36,052 nt of DNA, taken from positions 1-36,052 of the forward strand of contig JAOLZO010000026.1 in assembly GCA_028343845.1 (NCBI GenBank), in the 5' to 3' direction. The notes below the pieces were generated by a model. That model searched no databases and was not told where the DNA came from. It was given only the letters and a program-made list of their open reading frames with translations. The position numbers and the translations under genes are program-made. Source of the stretch: Verrucomicrobiota bacterium. GTDB taxonomy: Bacteria; Verrucomicrobiota; Verrucomicrobiia; Opitutales; Seribacteraceae. This document shows positions 8,536-17,522 of this stretch, piece by piece; position 1 is the stretch's first letter; each line of letters begins with the position of its first letter.

Positions 8536-8967
8536 ATGAAACCATACCAAAGTAGTAAAAACGTCATTCGCTGGATAACTGGAATGGCAGCAGCCTGCAT
8601 GATGGCAGGGATGGCATCGGCTCAGGAACCCATCGTTGCCATCAAGGCGGCGCCCGAGAGCGGTATCTTCAAGAACTCGAACTTCAGCAAGCCTATTGTC
8701 GTCAAATCCAAGGAAGAGGCCGCCAAGCATTTCGGCAAGGAAGCGGTTGCGAGCCTGGTCAAGGCAGTCGATTTCAAGAAGCAGTTCGTGCTCATCTTTG
8801 CTTGGCGGGGTTCGGGAGGAGATCAGCTGAATTACACCGTGGCCGAGTCTTTTCCCGAACAGATTTCCTTTTCGAGAAAATTTGGAAGGACTCGTGACCT
8901 GCGGTCCCACGCCAAGGTCTTCGCCTTGCGTTCCAACGTTAAGTGGAGCGTTCAGGGAAGAAAATAG
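8536..8967 (+). CDS. Small exported protein of unknown function
   Basis: This gene encodes 143 residues. After a long signal peptide (MKPYQSSKNVIRWITG, hydrophobic AACMMAGMASAQE) comes a compact mixed alpha/beta domain: KPIVVKSKEEAAKHFGKEAVASLVKAVDFKKQFVLIFAWRGSGGDQLNYTVAE. The 'FKKQFVLIFAWRGSGGDQL' segment resembles short secreted proteins often seen in Verrucomicrobiota and Planctomycetota genomes, to which I cannot attach a function. It lies 28 bp after the first propeller gene and 118 bp before the second. Those 118 bases contain a short palindrome CCTTGGCAAGG (near 9037) but no recognised gene. Confidence 0.7.
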   Translation: MKPYQSSKNVIRWITGMAAACMMAGMASAQEPIVAIKAAPESGIFKNSNFSKPIVVKSKEEAAKHFGKEAVASLVKAVDFKKQFVLIFAWRGSGGDQLNYTVAESFPEQISFSRKFGRTRDLRSHAKVFALRSNVKWSVQGRK

Positions 8968-9085
8968 GTTGGCCACCTCCCATGACAATCGAACCGAAAC
9001 ATGCGCCGCACTGCCTTAGACCTTTCGTCACGAAGACCTTGGCAAGGATTCTTTTGAGTGAGGCATTGATCTTATCTTGTAACTC

Positions 9086-10330
9086 ATGAACTGCGCACTT
9101 CTCCGCCCGTTCCTCCTTCTTCCCTTTGCCTGTCTAGCCCTCGCGGCATCCGCATCCAGCGACTGGCCGCTTTGGAGGGGCCCTTCCCAAAATGGCTTGG
9201 CATCTCCTGGACAAGGCCTCCCTCTCGATTGGAGCGAGTCAAAGAACGTCATCTGGAAAACGGAAATTCCCGGACGCGGGCATGGTTCGCCCATCGTTGT
9301 CGGGGATCAAGTGATTCTGCCCACCTCCGACGAGCAAAAGAAGACCCAGAGCGTTCTTTGTCTGGACAGGCAAACGGGCAAGCGCCTTTGGACGGCCCAA
9401 ATCCACAAGGGCGGATTCATGAAGCTGAACAAAAAGGGGACTCATGCCTCCGGCTCGCTGGCCTGCGATGGCAAGCGCCTCTACGTCAATTTCCTCAACG
9501 CCGGAGCCGCCCACACCACCGCCCTTTCCATGGACGGAAAGATTCTTTGGAAAACTAGAATCACCGACTACGTCGTGCACCAGGCCTATGCATCCTCCCC
9601 TGCCCTGCATGGTGACAACCTTCTTATTGTCGCAGCCGACAACAAGAAAAGCGGAGCGATTGCCTGCCTGAATCGAACGGATGGGAAGATCATTTGGAAA
9701 GTCGGCCGGCCGAAAAAACCCAACTATGCATCGCCGGTCATCTACGAACTGGACGGACGCAAACAGCTCATCATGACCGGTTGCGACCTGGTCTCCTCCT
9801 ACAACCCCTTAACTGGTGAGAAACTTTGGGAAATCAAAGGGGCGACTACCGAATGCGTCACCACCACCGTGACGGACGGCGTTCACGTTTACTCCTCGGG
9901 CGGTTATCCCAAGAACCATGTCTCGGCCATCCGTGCGGATGGCTCGGGCAAGATCGCCTGGAGCAACAACATCCGGGTTTACGTACCGTCCATGATCGTG
10001 AGCAAGGGGTACCTGTACGCCATCGCCGACGCCGGAGTTCTTTATTGCTGGAAAAGCGAAACGGGCGAGGAGATGTGGAAGGGCCGCCTGGGAGGAACCT
10101 TCAGCGCCTCTCTCACCCTGGCCGATGGCAAACTCTATGCCGCCAACGAGGCCGGTGACTTCTTCGTCGCGGAAGCTTCCCCAAAACAGTTCAAGATTCT
10201 TTCCAAGAACAAACTGGGGGACGAGATCTTCGCCTCTCCCGTCATTTGCGGCAAACGACTCTTCCAGCGTACGGCTCACCGCTCGGGATCCGAGCGTCAG
10301 GAGTTTCTCTACTCTATCGGAAAAAAATAG
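9086..10330 (+). CDS. Exported PQQ-like beta-propeller protein (second paralogue)
   Basis: The product has 414 residues. The signal peptide (MNCALLRPFLLLPFACLALAASASS) is followed by DWPLWRGPSQNG, then propeller blades: NVIWKTEIPGRGHGSPIVVGDQVIL, VLCLDRQTGKRLWTAQI, ACLNRTDGKIIWKVG, SYNPLTGEKLWEIKG, YCWKSETGEEMWKGRL. It is clearly related to the gene at 7233 but diverged, so this is an old duplication rather than a recent one. As with its paralogue, the function is unknown and cofactor binding is unproven. It lacks the shared 59-bp leader. Its end is only 11 bp from the end of the convergent DenD-like gene, leaving no room for separate terminators. Confidence 0.8.
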   Translation: MNCALLRPFLLLPFACLALAASASSDWPLWRGPSQNGLASPGQGLPLDWSESKNVIWKTEIPGRGHGSPIVVGDQVILPTSDEQKKTQSVLCLDRQTGKRLWTAQIHKGGFMKLNKKGTHASGSLACDGKRLYVNFLNAGAAHTTALSMDGKILWKTRITDYVVHQAYASSPALHGDNLLIVAADNKKSGAIACLNRTDGKIIWKVGRPKKPNYASPVIYELDGRKQLIMTGCDLVSSYNPLTGEKLWEIKGATTECVTTTVTDGVHVYSSGGYPKNHVSAIRADGSGKIAWSNNIRVYVPSMIVSKGYLYAIADAGVLYCWKSETGEEMWKGRLGGTFSASLTLADGKLYAANEAGDFFVAEASPKQFKILSKNKLGDEIFASPVICGKRLFQRTAHRSGSERQEFLYSIGKK

Positions 10331-10341
10331 AGCCCGCACTC

Positions 10342-11349
10342 TCAGGCCTGACCGGAGACCTCGTGGAAGTCCTCCAGGTAAGCCTCGATCACTTCCTCCA
10401 CGCTTGAATCGGCACTCATCCCGAGGGCTTCCGCCCTCTTGGATTCGGTCCCTATGGGCCAGCCTTCCACCACCTTGATCACGAGGGGATCGGGTTGATC
10501 GATGATTTTGCCGAGCGTGATCCCCTTTTGCTCCGCCACCCGCTCGAGGGCCGAGATCATGTCCCGTACGAAATATTGTCTGCTCGGCAGGGTCAGGGTT
10601 CGATCGTCCCCCAAGGCTTCGCCATCGCACTCCATGGCGAGGACAAAGGCTTCCACTACCTTCCGGTAACTAAGGAGAGGAACCCCCTGTTCCCGGCTCA
10701 CCGGCAACTCGAAATCGACCCCGCTTAAGGGTTCGCGGAACAAGCCGCTGGCAAAGCTGGAAAGAGCGGCATTGGGCTTGCCTGGCCGGATGAAGATGGT
10801 GGGCAGACGTATGGCCCGCCCGTCCAGAAAGTCCTTGCGGGAGTAGTCATTGATCATCAGTTCGCCCGCCAGCTTGGTCATCCCGTAAGTGGTCTGGGGC
10901 AAGGGCTTGGTTTCGTCACCGACCACAGGCGGGCAAGCCTCTCCTCCAAAGACCGCCAAACTGCTCGCGAAGACGAGCCGAGCCTGCCCACGCGAGTTTC
11001 GGCAAGCCTCGAACAATTTGACCGTTCCCTCAAGGTTGACCCGTATGCAAAGATCAAAATCGCGCTCCCCGTCTCCACTCACGATCGCCGCAAGGTGAAA
11101 GAGCAAAAAATCCTCCTCCTTTGGGATGATCGAGTCGACCGCCTCATCGGTCGACAGATCCGCCTCGACGAAGGAAACCCAATCCGGCAAGCCCTGGCGG
11201 CTCTCCTCGGGAATGCACAAGTCCGCAGCCACGATCGAGCTGATCTCGACCTCTCCCGAGGGTCGAAGGGCCAGAGTGCCCCTTTGGCAAAGTTCCCTTA
11301 CAAGTTGAGTGCCGATAAACCCACCCGCTCCGGTGACGATGACCTTCAT
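10342..11349 (-). CDS. NAD-dependent epimerase/dehydratase, D-erythronate dehydrogenase (DenD)-like
   Basis: The product has 335 residues and is an extended short-chain dehydrogenase. Visible features are the Rossmann motif GAGGFIG (7-13), HLAA near 85, FASSLAVFGG near 127-136 and the catalytic pair Y155/K159 in TTYGMTKLAGE. The whole-length pattern, including LPSRQYFVRDMISALERVAEQKG near the C-terminus, is the one I associate with DenD-type D-erythronate dehydrogenases. These oxidise four-carbon sugar acids at C2 before kinase and decarboxylase steps. Its ATG overlaps the stop of the upstream hydroxyacid dehydrogenase gene by 4 bp (ATGA), so translation is probably coupled, and a GGGGGAG stretch precedes the start. 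The kinase and decarboxylase partners (OtnK, OtnC types) are not in the window, so the substrate is inferred. A generic sugar-nucleotide epimerase is less likely. Confidence 0.65.
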   Translation of the reverse strand: MKVIVTGAGGFIGTQLVRELCQRGTLALRPSGEVEISSIVAADLCIPEESRQGLPDWVSFVEADLSTDEAVDSIIPKEEDFLLFHLAAIVSGDGERDFDLCIRVNLEGTVKLFEACRNSRGQARLVFASSLAVFGGEACPPVVGDETKPLPQTTYGMTKLAGELMINDYSRKDFLDGRAIRLPTIFIRPGKPNAALSSFASGLFREPLSGVDFELPVSREQGVPLLSYRKVVEAFVLAMECDGEALGDDRTLTLPSRQYFVRDMISALERVAEQKGITLGKIIDQPDPLVIKVVEGWPIGTESKRAEALGMSADSSVEEVIEAYLEDFHEVSGQA

Positions 11350-12257
11350 TCGCTCCCCCGTTCTTTTTCCAAGGCCTGCCGATACCACTCGTACAAACCG
11401 CTGTGGTCAAGCTCACCAAGTCCGTCCTCCAGCATCCGTTCCCAGAGCTTCTTGTTGGTCTCCAGCATCGGTAGGTTCAAGCTGTCAGCCGAAGCAACCT
11501 TGGAGGCTTCGACCAAATCCTTCAGCTGGTTGATCGCCGTGCCACCGGGTTGAAAGTCCTCCTCGATCATCCTGAGTCCATGCTGGTCGAGAATCTTGCT
11601 TTGGGCAAAACCGCCCAACAAGGCGCTCCGGGCCGCCTTCAGGTCGACCCCGTTTTCCCGACACAAAAGAAAAGCTTCGCTCAAGGAGGCGATGGTCGAG
11701 GCAACGATAATCTGGTTGGCCAGCTTGGCGCATTGGCCTGCCCCGCTCGGGCCCATGTAGGTAAGGTTCGTCCCAAGAATCTCAAGTACGGGACGGATAG
11801 CCTCCACGCTTTCCTCCAGGCCCCCCGCCATGATGGTGAGGTTTGCCTCGCGGGCCCCCTTTTGTCCACCGGAAACGGGGGCGTCTATCCAATCGGAACC
11901 AATCCCGAGGGCCTTCTCATGCCAAGCCCTCGTAGGCTCGACCGCGGTGCTCCCCATGTCCACGACCTTTGAACCGGCAGCCAACCCCGCAAAAAGTCCG
12001 TCCTTGCCTTCCACTACCTCGGCAACGGAATCCGCATTGGGCAGACTGAGAAAAATCAGCCCGTCCCCGACCTGGTCCGCCACCTCGCTCGGGCAGGAAG
12101 CAACCTCTACACCTTCCCCGGCCAGTTCCTCCAAAACTTGCTTGCTCCGGTTAAAAAGGATCAGGCGGGCGCCTGCTCTCATCAGGTGACGGGCCATGGG
12201 CTTGCCCATGTTTCCCAACCCGATGAACCCGATTCGATTGTCGCTTACCGAATGCAT
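11346..12257 (-). CDS. 3-hydroxyisobutyrate dehydrogenase-family oxidoreductase (possibly L-threonate dehydrogenase-like)
   Basis: The product has 303 residues and belongs to the beta-hydroxyacid dehydrogenase family. It shows the NAD(P) motif GLGNMG (13-18), the substrate loop DAPVSGGQKGA (125-135), and the catalytic lysine K178 in GAGQCAKLANQI. The family reversibly oxidises 3-hydroxyacids such as 3-hydroxyisobutyrate, tartronate semialdehyde/glycerate or threonate. Pairing with a DenD-like gene by an ATGA overlap favours a role in four-carbon sugar-acid catabolism, as in den/ltn/otn loci, but a tartronate semialdehyde reductase cannot be excluded. It lies 18 bp behind the DUF1552 gene and so probably belongs to the same operon as two exported proteins. 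It has no signal peptide. Confidence 0.75.
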   Translation of the reverse strand: MHSVSDNRIGFIGLGNMGKPMARHLMRAGARLILFNRSKQVLEELAGEGVEVASCPSEVADQVGDGLIFLSLPNADSVAEVVEGKDGLFAGLAAGSKVVDMGSTAVEPTRAWHEKALGIGSDWIDAPVSGGQKGAREANLTIMAGGLEESVEAIRPVLEILGTNLTYMGPSGAGQCAKLANQIIVASTIASLSEAFLLCRENGVDLKAARSALLGGFAQSKILDQHGLRMIEEDFQPGGTAINQLKDLVEASKVASADSLNLPMLETNKKLWERMLEDGLGELDHSGLYEWYRQALEKERGSE

Positions 12258-12275
12258 CGGAAGAAAAGGAAATTT

Positions 12276-13559
12276 CTAGCTCTCCAGTCCACGGATGGTG
12301 GACTTGGTGCTGCTGCCGAATTTCTCGGTTTTCACGCCCATGCGCCGGGCAAGAGGGACGAAGAGGTTGGCGAAGGGAGTGTTATTCTCCGGGTCATGGG
12401 CAACGTGGTGACCGTGTTTGTAGCCACCGCCAGCGAGCAGAATCGGCAAGTTGCGCCAGCTGTGTGAGGAAGCGTTGCCGAGGTTTGATCCGAACAGGAT
12501 GGCAGTGTGATCGAGCAGACGACCGCTGCCTTCCTTCACATTCTTGAGTTTGGTGAGGAATTCGCCCAGTACTTCAAACTCAGCGGATTCGATGCGGGCC
12601 AATTCCTCGATCTTAGTTTCGTCACGGCCGTGATGAGAGAGCATGTGCCAGTCGGTTCGCACGCCGGGGATGTTGCTGGGTACGGCATTCATTCCGCCAA
12701 TGGAAAAAGCGATCACGCGAGTCGAATCAGTCTGCAAAGCCAGCAGGATTAGATCGTACATCAGGCGTTGCTTGGCAAGGATATCGTTGCGATCGGCAAC
12801 GTCCTGCGGCTCATCATAATTGACCTTTGGCTTGGGGCGATTGGCCCACTGTTTGTTCTGTTGCAAACGGACTTCCAGTTCACGGACCGAAGTGAAGTAT
12901 TCGTCAAGCTTCTCACGATCGCGCGCGCCGAGGGTCAAATTGAGCGTCTTTGCATCGTTTAGCACCGTATCCAGAATACTTCGGCCACGCTCGAGGTCCT
13001 TGATTTCTTCGGCCACTTCCTTCTCGGTACCGTTGAAAAACAGTTGACGGAAAATCTTTGCCGGATGTGTCTGGGCTGGGATTTGCACACCATTGGCAGT
13101 CCAAGACAGCGACTGCCCGCGCGCCCCAACGGTGAGTGAAGGAAACCGCGTAGCCGCACCAATGTGCTTGGCCATCAACTGATCGATTGAGATTGTGTTT
13201 TTAAACCCAGCCAATCCCGGGTGCGGAGCGCTGGTTAACCAAGTGAGTTCGCTTGTGTGACCACTGGCACCGTTTGAGTTCGGATGTGACAAACCCGAGA
13301 ACACCGTAAAATCCTTCCGGTGTTGCTCAAGCTTTTGCAGATAAAGGGGCGTCTTGTAGTTCGCGCCGGTTTCAGTGGGAATGAAGTGGGGCGCGTGAAA
13401 GCCGAGGCCCCCATTCATCGCTACAAAACGCTTGGGCGGTGCGGAGGCCTTGGCGAAGGCGGGCGTCATGGCGCTCAGGAACGGCAGGGCCACGGCGGCT
13501 CCCGTGCCCTTCAGGAAGGTGCGGCGGTTCAACGATGTTTTGGTGGCGACGAAGCTCAT
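12276..13559 (-). CDS. DUF1552 domain protein, Tat-exported
   Basis: The product has 427 residues. A twin-arginine signal (NRRTFLKGTG, R12/R13, then AAVALPFLSA) marks export of a folded protein. The mature part matches the DUF1552 family: APPKRFVAMNGGLGFHAPHFIP, GHTSELTWLT, SIDQLMAKHIG, SIGGMNA, DWHMLSHHGRD, HTAILFGSNLGNASSHSWRNLPILLAGGG. These proteins are distantly related to the DUF1501/alkaline-phosphatase-like fold and almost always travel with a DUF1592 cytochrome partner. That is the case here, since its start is 1 bp after the DUF1592 stop. The biochemical role is not established. Confidence 0.85.
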   Translation of the reverse strand: MSFVATKTSLNRRTFLKGTGAAVALPFLSAMTPAFAKASAPPKRFVAMNGGLGFHAPHFIPTETGANYKTPLYLQKLEQHRKDFTVFSGLSHPNSNGASGHTSELTWLTSAPHPGLAGFKNTISIDQLMAKHIGAATRFPSLTVGARGQSLSWTANGVQIPAQTHPAKIFRQLFFNGTEKEVAEEIKDLERGRSILDTVLNDAKTLNLTLGARDREKLDEYFTSVRELEVRLQQNKQWANRPKPKVNYDEPQDVADRNDILAKQRLMYDLILLALQTDSTRVIAFSIGGMNAVPSNIPGVRTDWHMLSHHGRDETKIEELARIESAEFEVLGEFLTKLKNVKEGSGRLLDHTAILFGSNLGNASSHSWRNLPILLAGGGYKHGHHVAHDPENNTPFANLFVPLARRMGVKTEKFGSSTKSTIRGLES

Positions 13560-13560
13560 G

Positions 13561-15975
13561 TTACTTGTTCAGAAAAATCTTGGATTCAATAATATGGTGA
13601 AAGAGGTCGCGAACGCGATGTTTGTTTGGAGCGGTGTCTACCACAATGCGGTCAAGCTCGGCGCGGTCAGAAAAGCCAAGTTCACGCCCTGTCGCAAAGG
13701 TGAGGAGCTTGGCGGTAAATGCCCGGGCAAGACGATCATCATGCCGAGCGAGATAATCACGATAGGCGCGGAAATCCTGATAATGCGAGCCATCGAGAAA
13801 CATGCCGGAACTATCCACTTCGGGTCCGAGGCGATACACCACCTTTCGGCCTCGAACGAGGGCGTTCACCTTATCTCCGCCTTTACTGCGAAATCGATCG
13901 CGACGCATACCGGTAACGTCGAAGCTTTCCAATGCAAACCCGAGTGGATCAATGTGGTTGTGACAGGAAGCGCAACTGGAAACGTTGCGGTGTTTTTCCA
14001 AAAGCTCGCGCAAGGAGGAAGCTCCTCGGATATCCGGTTCCACGCCGGGGATATTCGGAGGGGGTGGCGTTGGAGTGATGCCAAGGATACGCTCCATCAC
14101 ATAGACTCCACGCACTACGGGCGAGGTAGCCGAACCGTTGGCTGACACTTTCATTACGCTGCCTTGGCTTAGGAAACCGCCCCGCCAGCTGTCGGCGGGC
14201 AAGTTCACTTTGCGGAACTGCGAGCCCGTTACGTCGGGGATGCCGTAGTGCTCGGCCATACGATCGTTGATCATGGCAAAATCACTCTTCACGATGTTGG
14301 CAACCGGATGATTGCCTTCGATCAGCTCGCGCAAAAACGCCTCTGTCTCCCGTGGCATGGAAAAACGCAGGTACGGTTCATACTCCGGATACAGGGTGCG
14401 GTCGGGTATGGTAAAATCCATGTCCCGTAGGTTGAGCCACGCCTCGGTGAAGTCGGTAATGAACCGATCGAAACATTTACCTTTGAGCAACCGTTCGGTC
14501 TGACCACGGAGATTGGCGCGTAGTTTACCAGCACGGGCAAGACCCAGCAACTCAGCGTCAGGCGCAGTGCGTGTGAGAAAATAGGAAAGACGGCTGGCGA
14601 GCGCATAATCATCCAACTCTCCGGTCGGTTCGCGCAAATAAAGAAAGTGAGGCGAGCTTAACACTGCTGTCGCTGCGGTGCGCAACGCAGGCTCAAACGA
14701 TTCGCCTTTGGCCCGTTCGCTTTCAAATAGTTTCAGGTAGGGAACCACCTCTTTGGCATTCACCGGTCGACGGAACGCTGCGTTTGTCAAACGGGCCAGA
14801 GCCTGTTTGGCATCGGTTTCTTCATCAGATGATTTAATTTCAAATTTCGGTTTGTACCACGACTTTTTGCGTTCATTCGGATTACGGGGCGGAATCTCCA
14901 CGCGGGTTATGCCGTCAAAAAACAGCTTGTGGCCTGCGGATGGAAATTGGTTGATCAAAGGGCCTTCGATTTCCACCGAGTGAATCGCTAGTCCCGGCCC
15001 CTTATACTCTTTTGCGTGAATTTTCTTCGGGCGTCTCCTGCCTAGGTCCGAGTCCGAAATTCCGTAGGGCTCGACTTGGATCATGTAACCGTCTTCCATG
15101 AAGGCCGTCAGTTCCACGACATGCGTCTTGCCGGAAGCTCCGGGTGGAAAGGAAAAGTATCCGAAGATAGGCTTTTCGGCTCCTTGCTTGAAGGTCGTTG
15201 CGCCTACGGAGAATGTGATCGGGGTCTCAGACTGGTAAGCGAAACCGCGAACCTTGATCCGGTACAATCCCTCGCCACGCGTATTCGCCGTTCGGATCAT
15301 GCCCGTTGGATACCCGTACGGCGAAAATCGCACCACCGAACCGTCTGCAAGCTTGAGCCGGTTGTCGCCCAAGTACCGGTCCAGTCTTTTATCGTCCGTG
15401 TAACGGCCCACGCGCTTCTGGGGTTCGGGTGCCTGGGTCGTCTTGGCAATAGCCTCCTCCAGCGCAACACCACAGGCCTTAAGATACATTTTCATGTGTT
15501 GCATGGAAACGCCCAGGGCGTCACCGACATTGTCAAACTCATGCGAACGCCCATCTTCGGGAAGCATGCTTCCGAGCTCCAGCGACGTGCCGAAAAGATC
15601 GTTCATCGTATTCTCATACTCGCGCTGGTTCAAGCGCCTGAGCACGGTGCCCTTGGACTTCTCGTGAGCCGCCACCAGAACGGGCTCAAGTTGAAACCTC
15701 AGTTTCTTGAGTTCATCCGCATGGGGGCGGTCCTTGATCTTCTTCGGCGGCATTTCGCCCGTGATGGCACGGTCGTAAATTCGTTCCCATTTCGCGAAGA
15801 CTGCGGGGTCGTCCAATTTGTCGGACAGTTCGTCCATCGCCAGGCCTCCCTTCTTGGCCCCGTCTCCGTGGCAATCATAACAGTGCAGTTCGAGAAAAGG
15901 CTTCAAGCTGGTATCCCACTCCCCCGCCAAAACGGAGGTAGCGCTGGCAAGGGCAAATGCAAGAATGCGCTTCAT
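13561..15975 (-). CDS. DUF1592 domain protein with c-type cytochrome site (PSCyt1-DUF1587-DUF1592-DUF1588-DUF1585)
   Basis: The product has 804 residues and is exported (MKRILAFALASATSVLAGE). A haem c site CYDCH (C32, C35, H36) lies in the N-terminal PSCyt1 module, with EMPPKK supplying the usual following methionine region. DUF1587-like sequence follows (TVLRRLNQREYENTMNDLFG). A central beta-rich insert (about 200-380) may be carbohydrate-binding. The DUF1592 and DUF1588 blocks come next (ALASRLSYFLTRTAPDAELLGLA, DFAMINDRMAEHYGIPDV). A second CASCHNHIDPLGFALE motif near residue 667 lies close to the DUF1588/DUF1585 boundary, and the C-terminal DUF1585 ends in HHIIESKIFLNK. The family is typical of Planctomycetota and Verrucomicrobiota and is thought to act in periplasmic redox chemistry during polymer use, which remains unproven. 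It leads the tight run toward DUF1552 and the two dehydrogenases. Confidence 0.85.
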   Translation of the reverse strand: MKRILAFALASATSVLAGEWDTSLKPFLELHCYDCHGDGAKKGGLAMDELSDKLDDPAVFAKWERIYDRAITGEMPPKKIKDRPHADELKKLRFQLEPVLVAAHEKSKGTVLRRLNQREYENTMNDLFGTSLELGSMLPEDGRSHEFDNVGDALGVSMQHMKMYLKACGVALEEAIAKTTQAPEPQKRVGRYTDDKRLDRYLGDNRLKLADGSVVRFSPYGYPTGMIRTANTRGEGLYRIKVRGFAYQSETPITFSVGATTFKQGAEKPIFGYFSFPPGASGKTHVVELTAFMEDGYMIQVEPYGISDSDLGRRRPKKIHAKEYKGPGLAIHSVEIEGPLINQFPSAGHKLFFDGITRVEIPPRNPNERKKSWYKPKFEIKSSDEETDAKQALARLTNAAFRRPVNAKEVVPYLKLFESERAKGESFEPALRTAATAVLSSPHFLYLREPTGELDDYALASRLSYFLTRTAPDAELLGLARAGKLRANLRGQTERLLKGKCFDRFITDFTEAWLNLRDMDFTIPDRTLYPEYEPYLRFSMPRETEAFLRELIEGNHPVANIVKSDFAMINDRMAEHYGIPDVTGSQFRKVNLPADSWRGGFLSQGSVMKVSANGSATSPVVRGVYVMERILGITPTPPPPNIPGVEPDIRGASSLRELLEKHRNVSSCASCHNHIDPLGFALESFDVTGMRRDRFRSKGGDKVNALVRGRKVVYRLGPEVDSSGMFLDGSHYQDFRAYRDYLARHDDRLARAFTAKLLTFATGRELGFSDRAELDRIVVDTAPNKHRVRDLFHHIIESKIFLNK

Positions 15976-15986
15976 CGAACGCCAAA

Positions 15987-16016
15987 ATCATAGAGAGGTG
16001 GGCGCGGAGCAAGCAA
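15987..16016 (-). promoter_or_regulatory. Possible sigma70-type promoter for the DUF1592 operon
   Basis: Read on the minus strand, TTGCTT (16016-16011) is separated by 18 bp from TATGAT (15992-15987), which is 5 of 6 to the -10 consensus; the -35 is poor. Transcription would start only a few bases before ATG 15975, so the message would be nearly leaderless. The gap to the upstream sulfatase gene is 64 bp, so read-through from that gene is also possible. Confidence 0.3.
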
Positions 16017-16039
16017 CCTGAAAGGGATTGGATAAAGGA

Positions 16040-17509
16040 CTACTCTCCTGGAGGATCGCTTCTTTCAAAAAGGCGCTGTTTGCTTGCCAGAATCTTTCTA
16101 AACTCCTCGAGCCTTGGCTTAAGGTGCTCCTTTTGGGCAAGGTTCTTCTTTTCCTGCGGGTCTTTGGCCAAGTCGTAAAGCTCCTCCCCGTCCGGCCATT
16201 TGCCGTAGCGCCAGTTTTGGTTACGCAGAGCATAACCAAGCTTGGGTCCACGCGAGACCACGCTATAGGCATATTCCCGTTTTCCCCGCCTGTCGGGATG
16301 TCCGAGGAGTGGGCGGAGGGACATGCCCTGCAAATGACCGGGAGCTTTTAAGCCCGCCAAGTCGGCAAGGGTGGGATAGACGTCGATCAACTCGACCATG
16401 GCTTCCGAAGTGGCGCCTGCTTTCGATAGCCCGGGAGCCCGAACGATGAAGGGAACCTTGGCTCCGATATCGAAGAGCGTAACCTTGCCCCAGAGGAAAT
16501 GATCCCCCAAATGGTATCCATGATCGGAAGTGAAGACGATGATGGTGTTCTCCCAAAGCCCGTTCTTTTTGAGAGCATCGAGGACGAGGCCGAGCTGGGT
16601 GTCGATGAAGCTCACACATGCGTGATAGGCCTGCATGTATTCCTTGCGCAAAGAATGGTTTTCCTTGCCCAGCTCGAAACCGAATGCCCCGTACCTTTTG
16701 GAGATGGCGGACGGGGGGAGGAAATCCCATAGGTTCGGGCGGTCGGTTTCGTAGGTGATCTTGTCAAAGGGATAAAGATCGAAATACTTGTCGGGAGCAA
16801 GGAACGGTACGTGTGGCTTTTGCAGTCCGCAGGAGATGAAGAAAGGCTTGTCCCCATGTGTCTTTCCTTCCAACCACTTGACGACCTGTCGGGCGTTCTT
16901 GCCATCCTTGTGCTGGGCATCGGTCAGACCGCTTCGCCCGCGACCGGGAGGGGTCTGGGCATCGAGCTTGCCGGAGACCTTTCTTTTGAGTTCCTTCCAT
17001 TTTCTCTTGTTCGGTTGCTTGTCGATGGAACCGTGTTCGGCCTCGAATTTTTCCCGGGCTTCCCGCACCACTGCCAATTCGTCATTTTCGAAGCGGAGAT
17101 ATTCGTTCCAAGCGACCTCCCCGTGCTCGTGCCTGGGGGAATGGAAGACCTTGCCCACGCTAGCCGTCCAGTATCCGTTCTCCTTGAAGAACTGAGGCAT
17201 CGAAACGGTACCCGGACGGGTCTTGCGAATATCGAATGTATTGTTGAGCACACCCGTGCTTTGGGGATACAGGCCGTTCATGAATGAGGCCCGGGACGGT
17301 CCGCATACCGGGTATTGGCAAAAGGCCCGGTTGAAGGTAATCGATTCCTTGGCAAGCTTGGAAAGGTTCGGGGTAAGGATCGGTTCGTAACCTGATGTCG
17401 AGACATGCGTGTTTAAGTCGTCACAGACCACGAAAAGAACGTTCGGCTTGGCCTGCGAAAGGGTCCAGCCAAACGCGAGACAAAATAGATTCAGCAGAAA
17501 TGTTTTCAT
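16040..17509 (-). CDS. Secreted sulfatase, iduronate-2-sulfatase/choline-sulfatase-like (family S1)
   Basis: The product has 489 residues with a signal peptide (MKTFLLNLFCLAFGWTLSQA). Family S1 features are present: KPNVLFVVCDDLN with metal ligands D30/D31, the formylglycine motif C69-G-P-S-R73 in YPVCGPSRASFMNGLYP, and VFTSDHGYHLGDHFLWGK carrying the second metal pair. The closing ELYDLAKDPQEKKNLA line follows. The 'DDLNxHxxxxGY' start and 'DHGYHLGDH' resemble iduronate-2-sulfatase-like enzymes, which remove 2-O-sulfate from GAG-type uronic acids; that assignment is by resemblance only. The cysteine needs conversion to formylglycine, but no maturation enzyme is encoded here. It lies 13 bp behind the next sulfatase gene, so the two form an operon. 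Confidence 0.85.
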   Translation of the reverse strand: MKTFLLNLFCLAFGWTLSQAKPNVLFVVCDDLNTHVSTSGYEPILTPNLSKLAKESITFNRAFCQYPVCGPSRASFMNGLYPQSTGVLNNTFDIRKTRPGTVSMPQFFKENGYWTASVGKVFHSPRHEHGEVAWNEYLRFENDELAVVREAREKFEAEHGSIDKQPNKRKWKELKRKVSGKLDAQTPPGRGRSGLTDAQHKDGKNARQVVKWLEGKTHGDKPFFISCGLQKPHVPFLAPDKYFDLYPFDKITYETDRPNLWDFLPPSAISKRYGAFGFELGKENHSLRKEYMQAYHACVSFIDTQLGLVLDALKKNGLWENTIIVFTSDHGYHLGDHFLWGKVTLFDIGAKVPFIVRAPGLSKAGATSEAMVELIDVYPTLADLAGLKAPGHLQGMSLRPLLGHPDRRGKREYAYSVVSRGPKLGYALRNQNWRYGKWPDGEELYDLAKDPQEKKNLAQKEHLKPRLEEFRKILASKQRLFERSDPPGE

Positions 17510-17522
17510 AATTGTATTTGAG

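Noticed and set aside
15076..15993. A 305-codon plus-strand frame across the DUF1592 gene, and similar long antisense frames at 34526-35317 and 35248-36027.
   Set aside because: All are shadows of genes with strong domain evidence.
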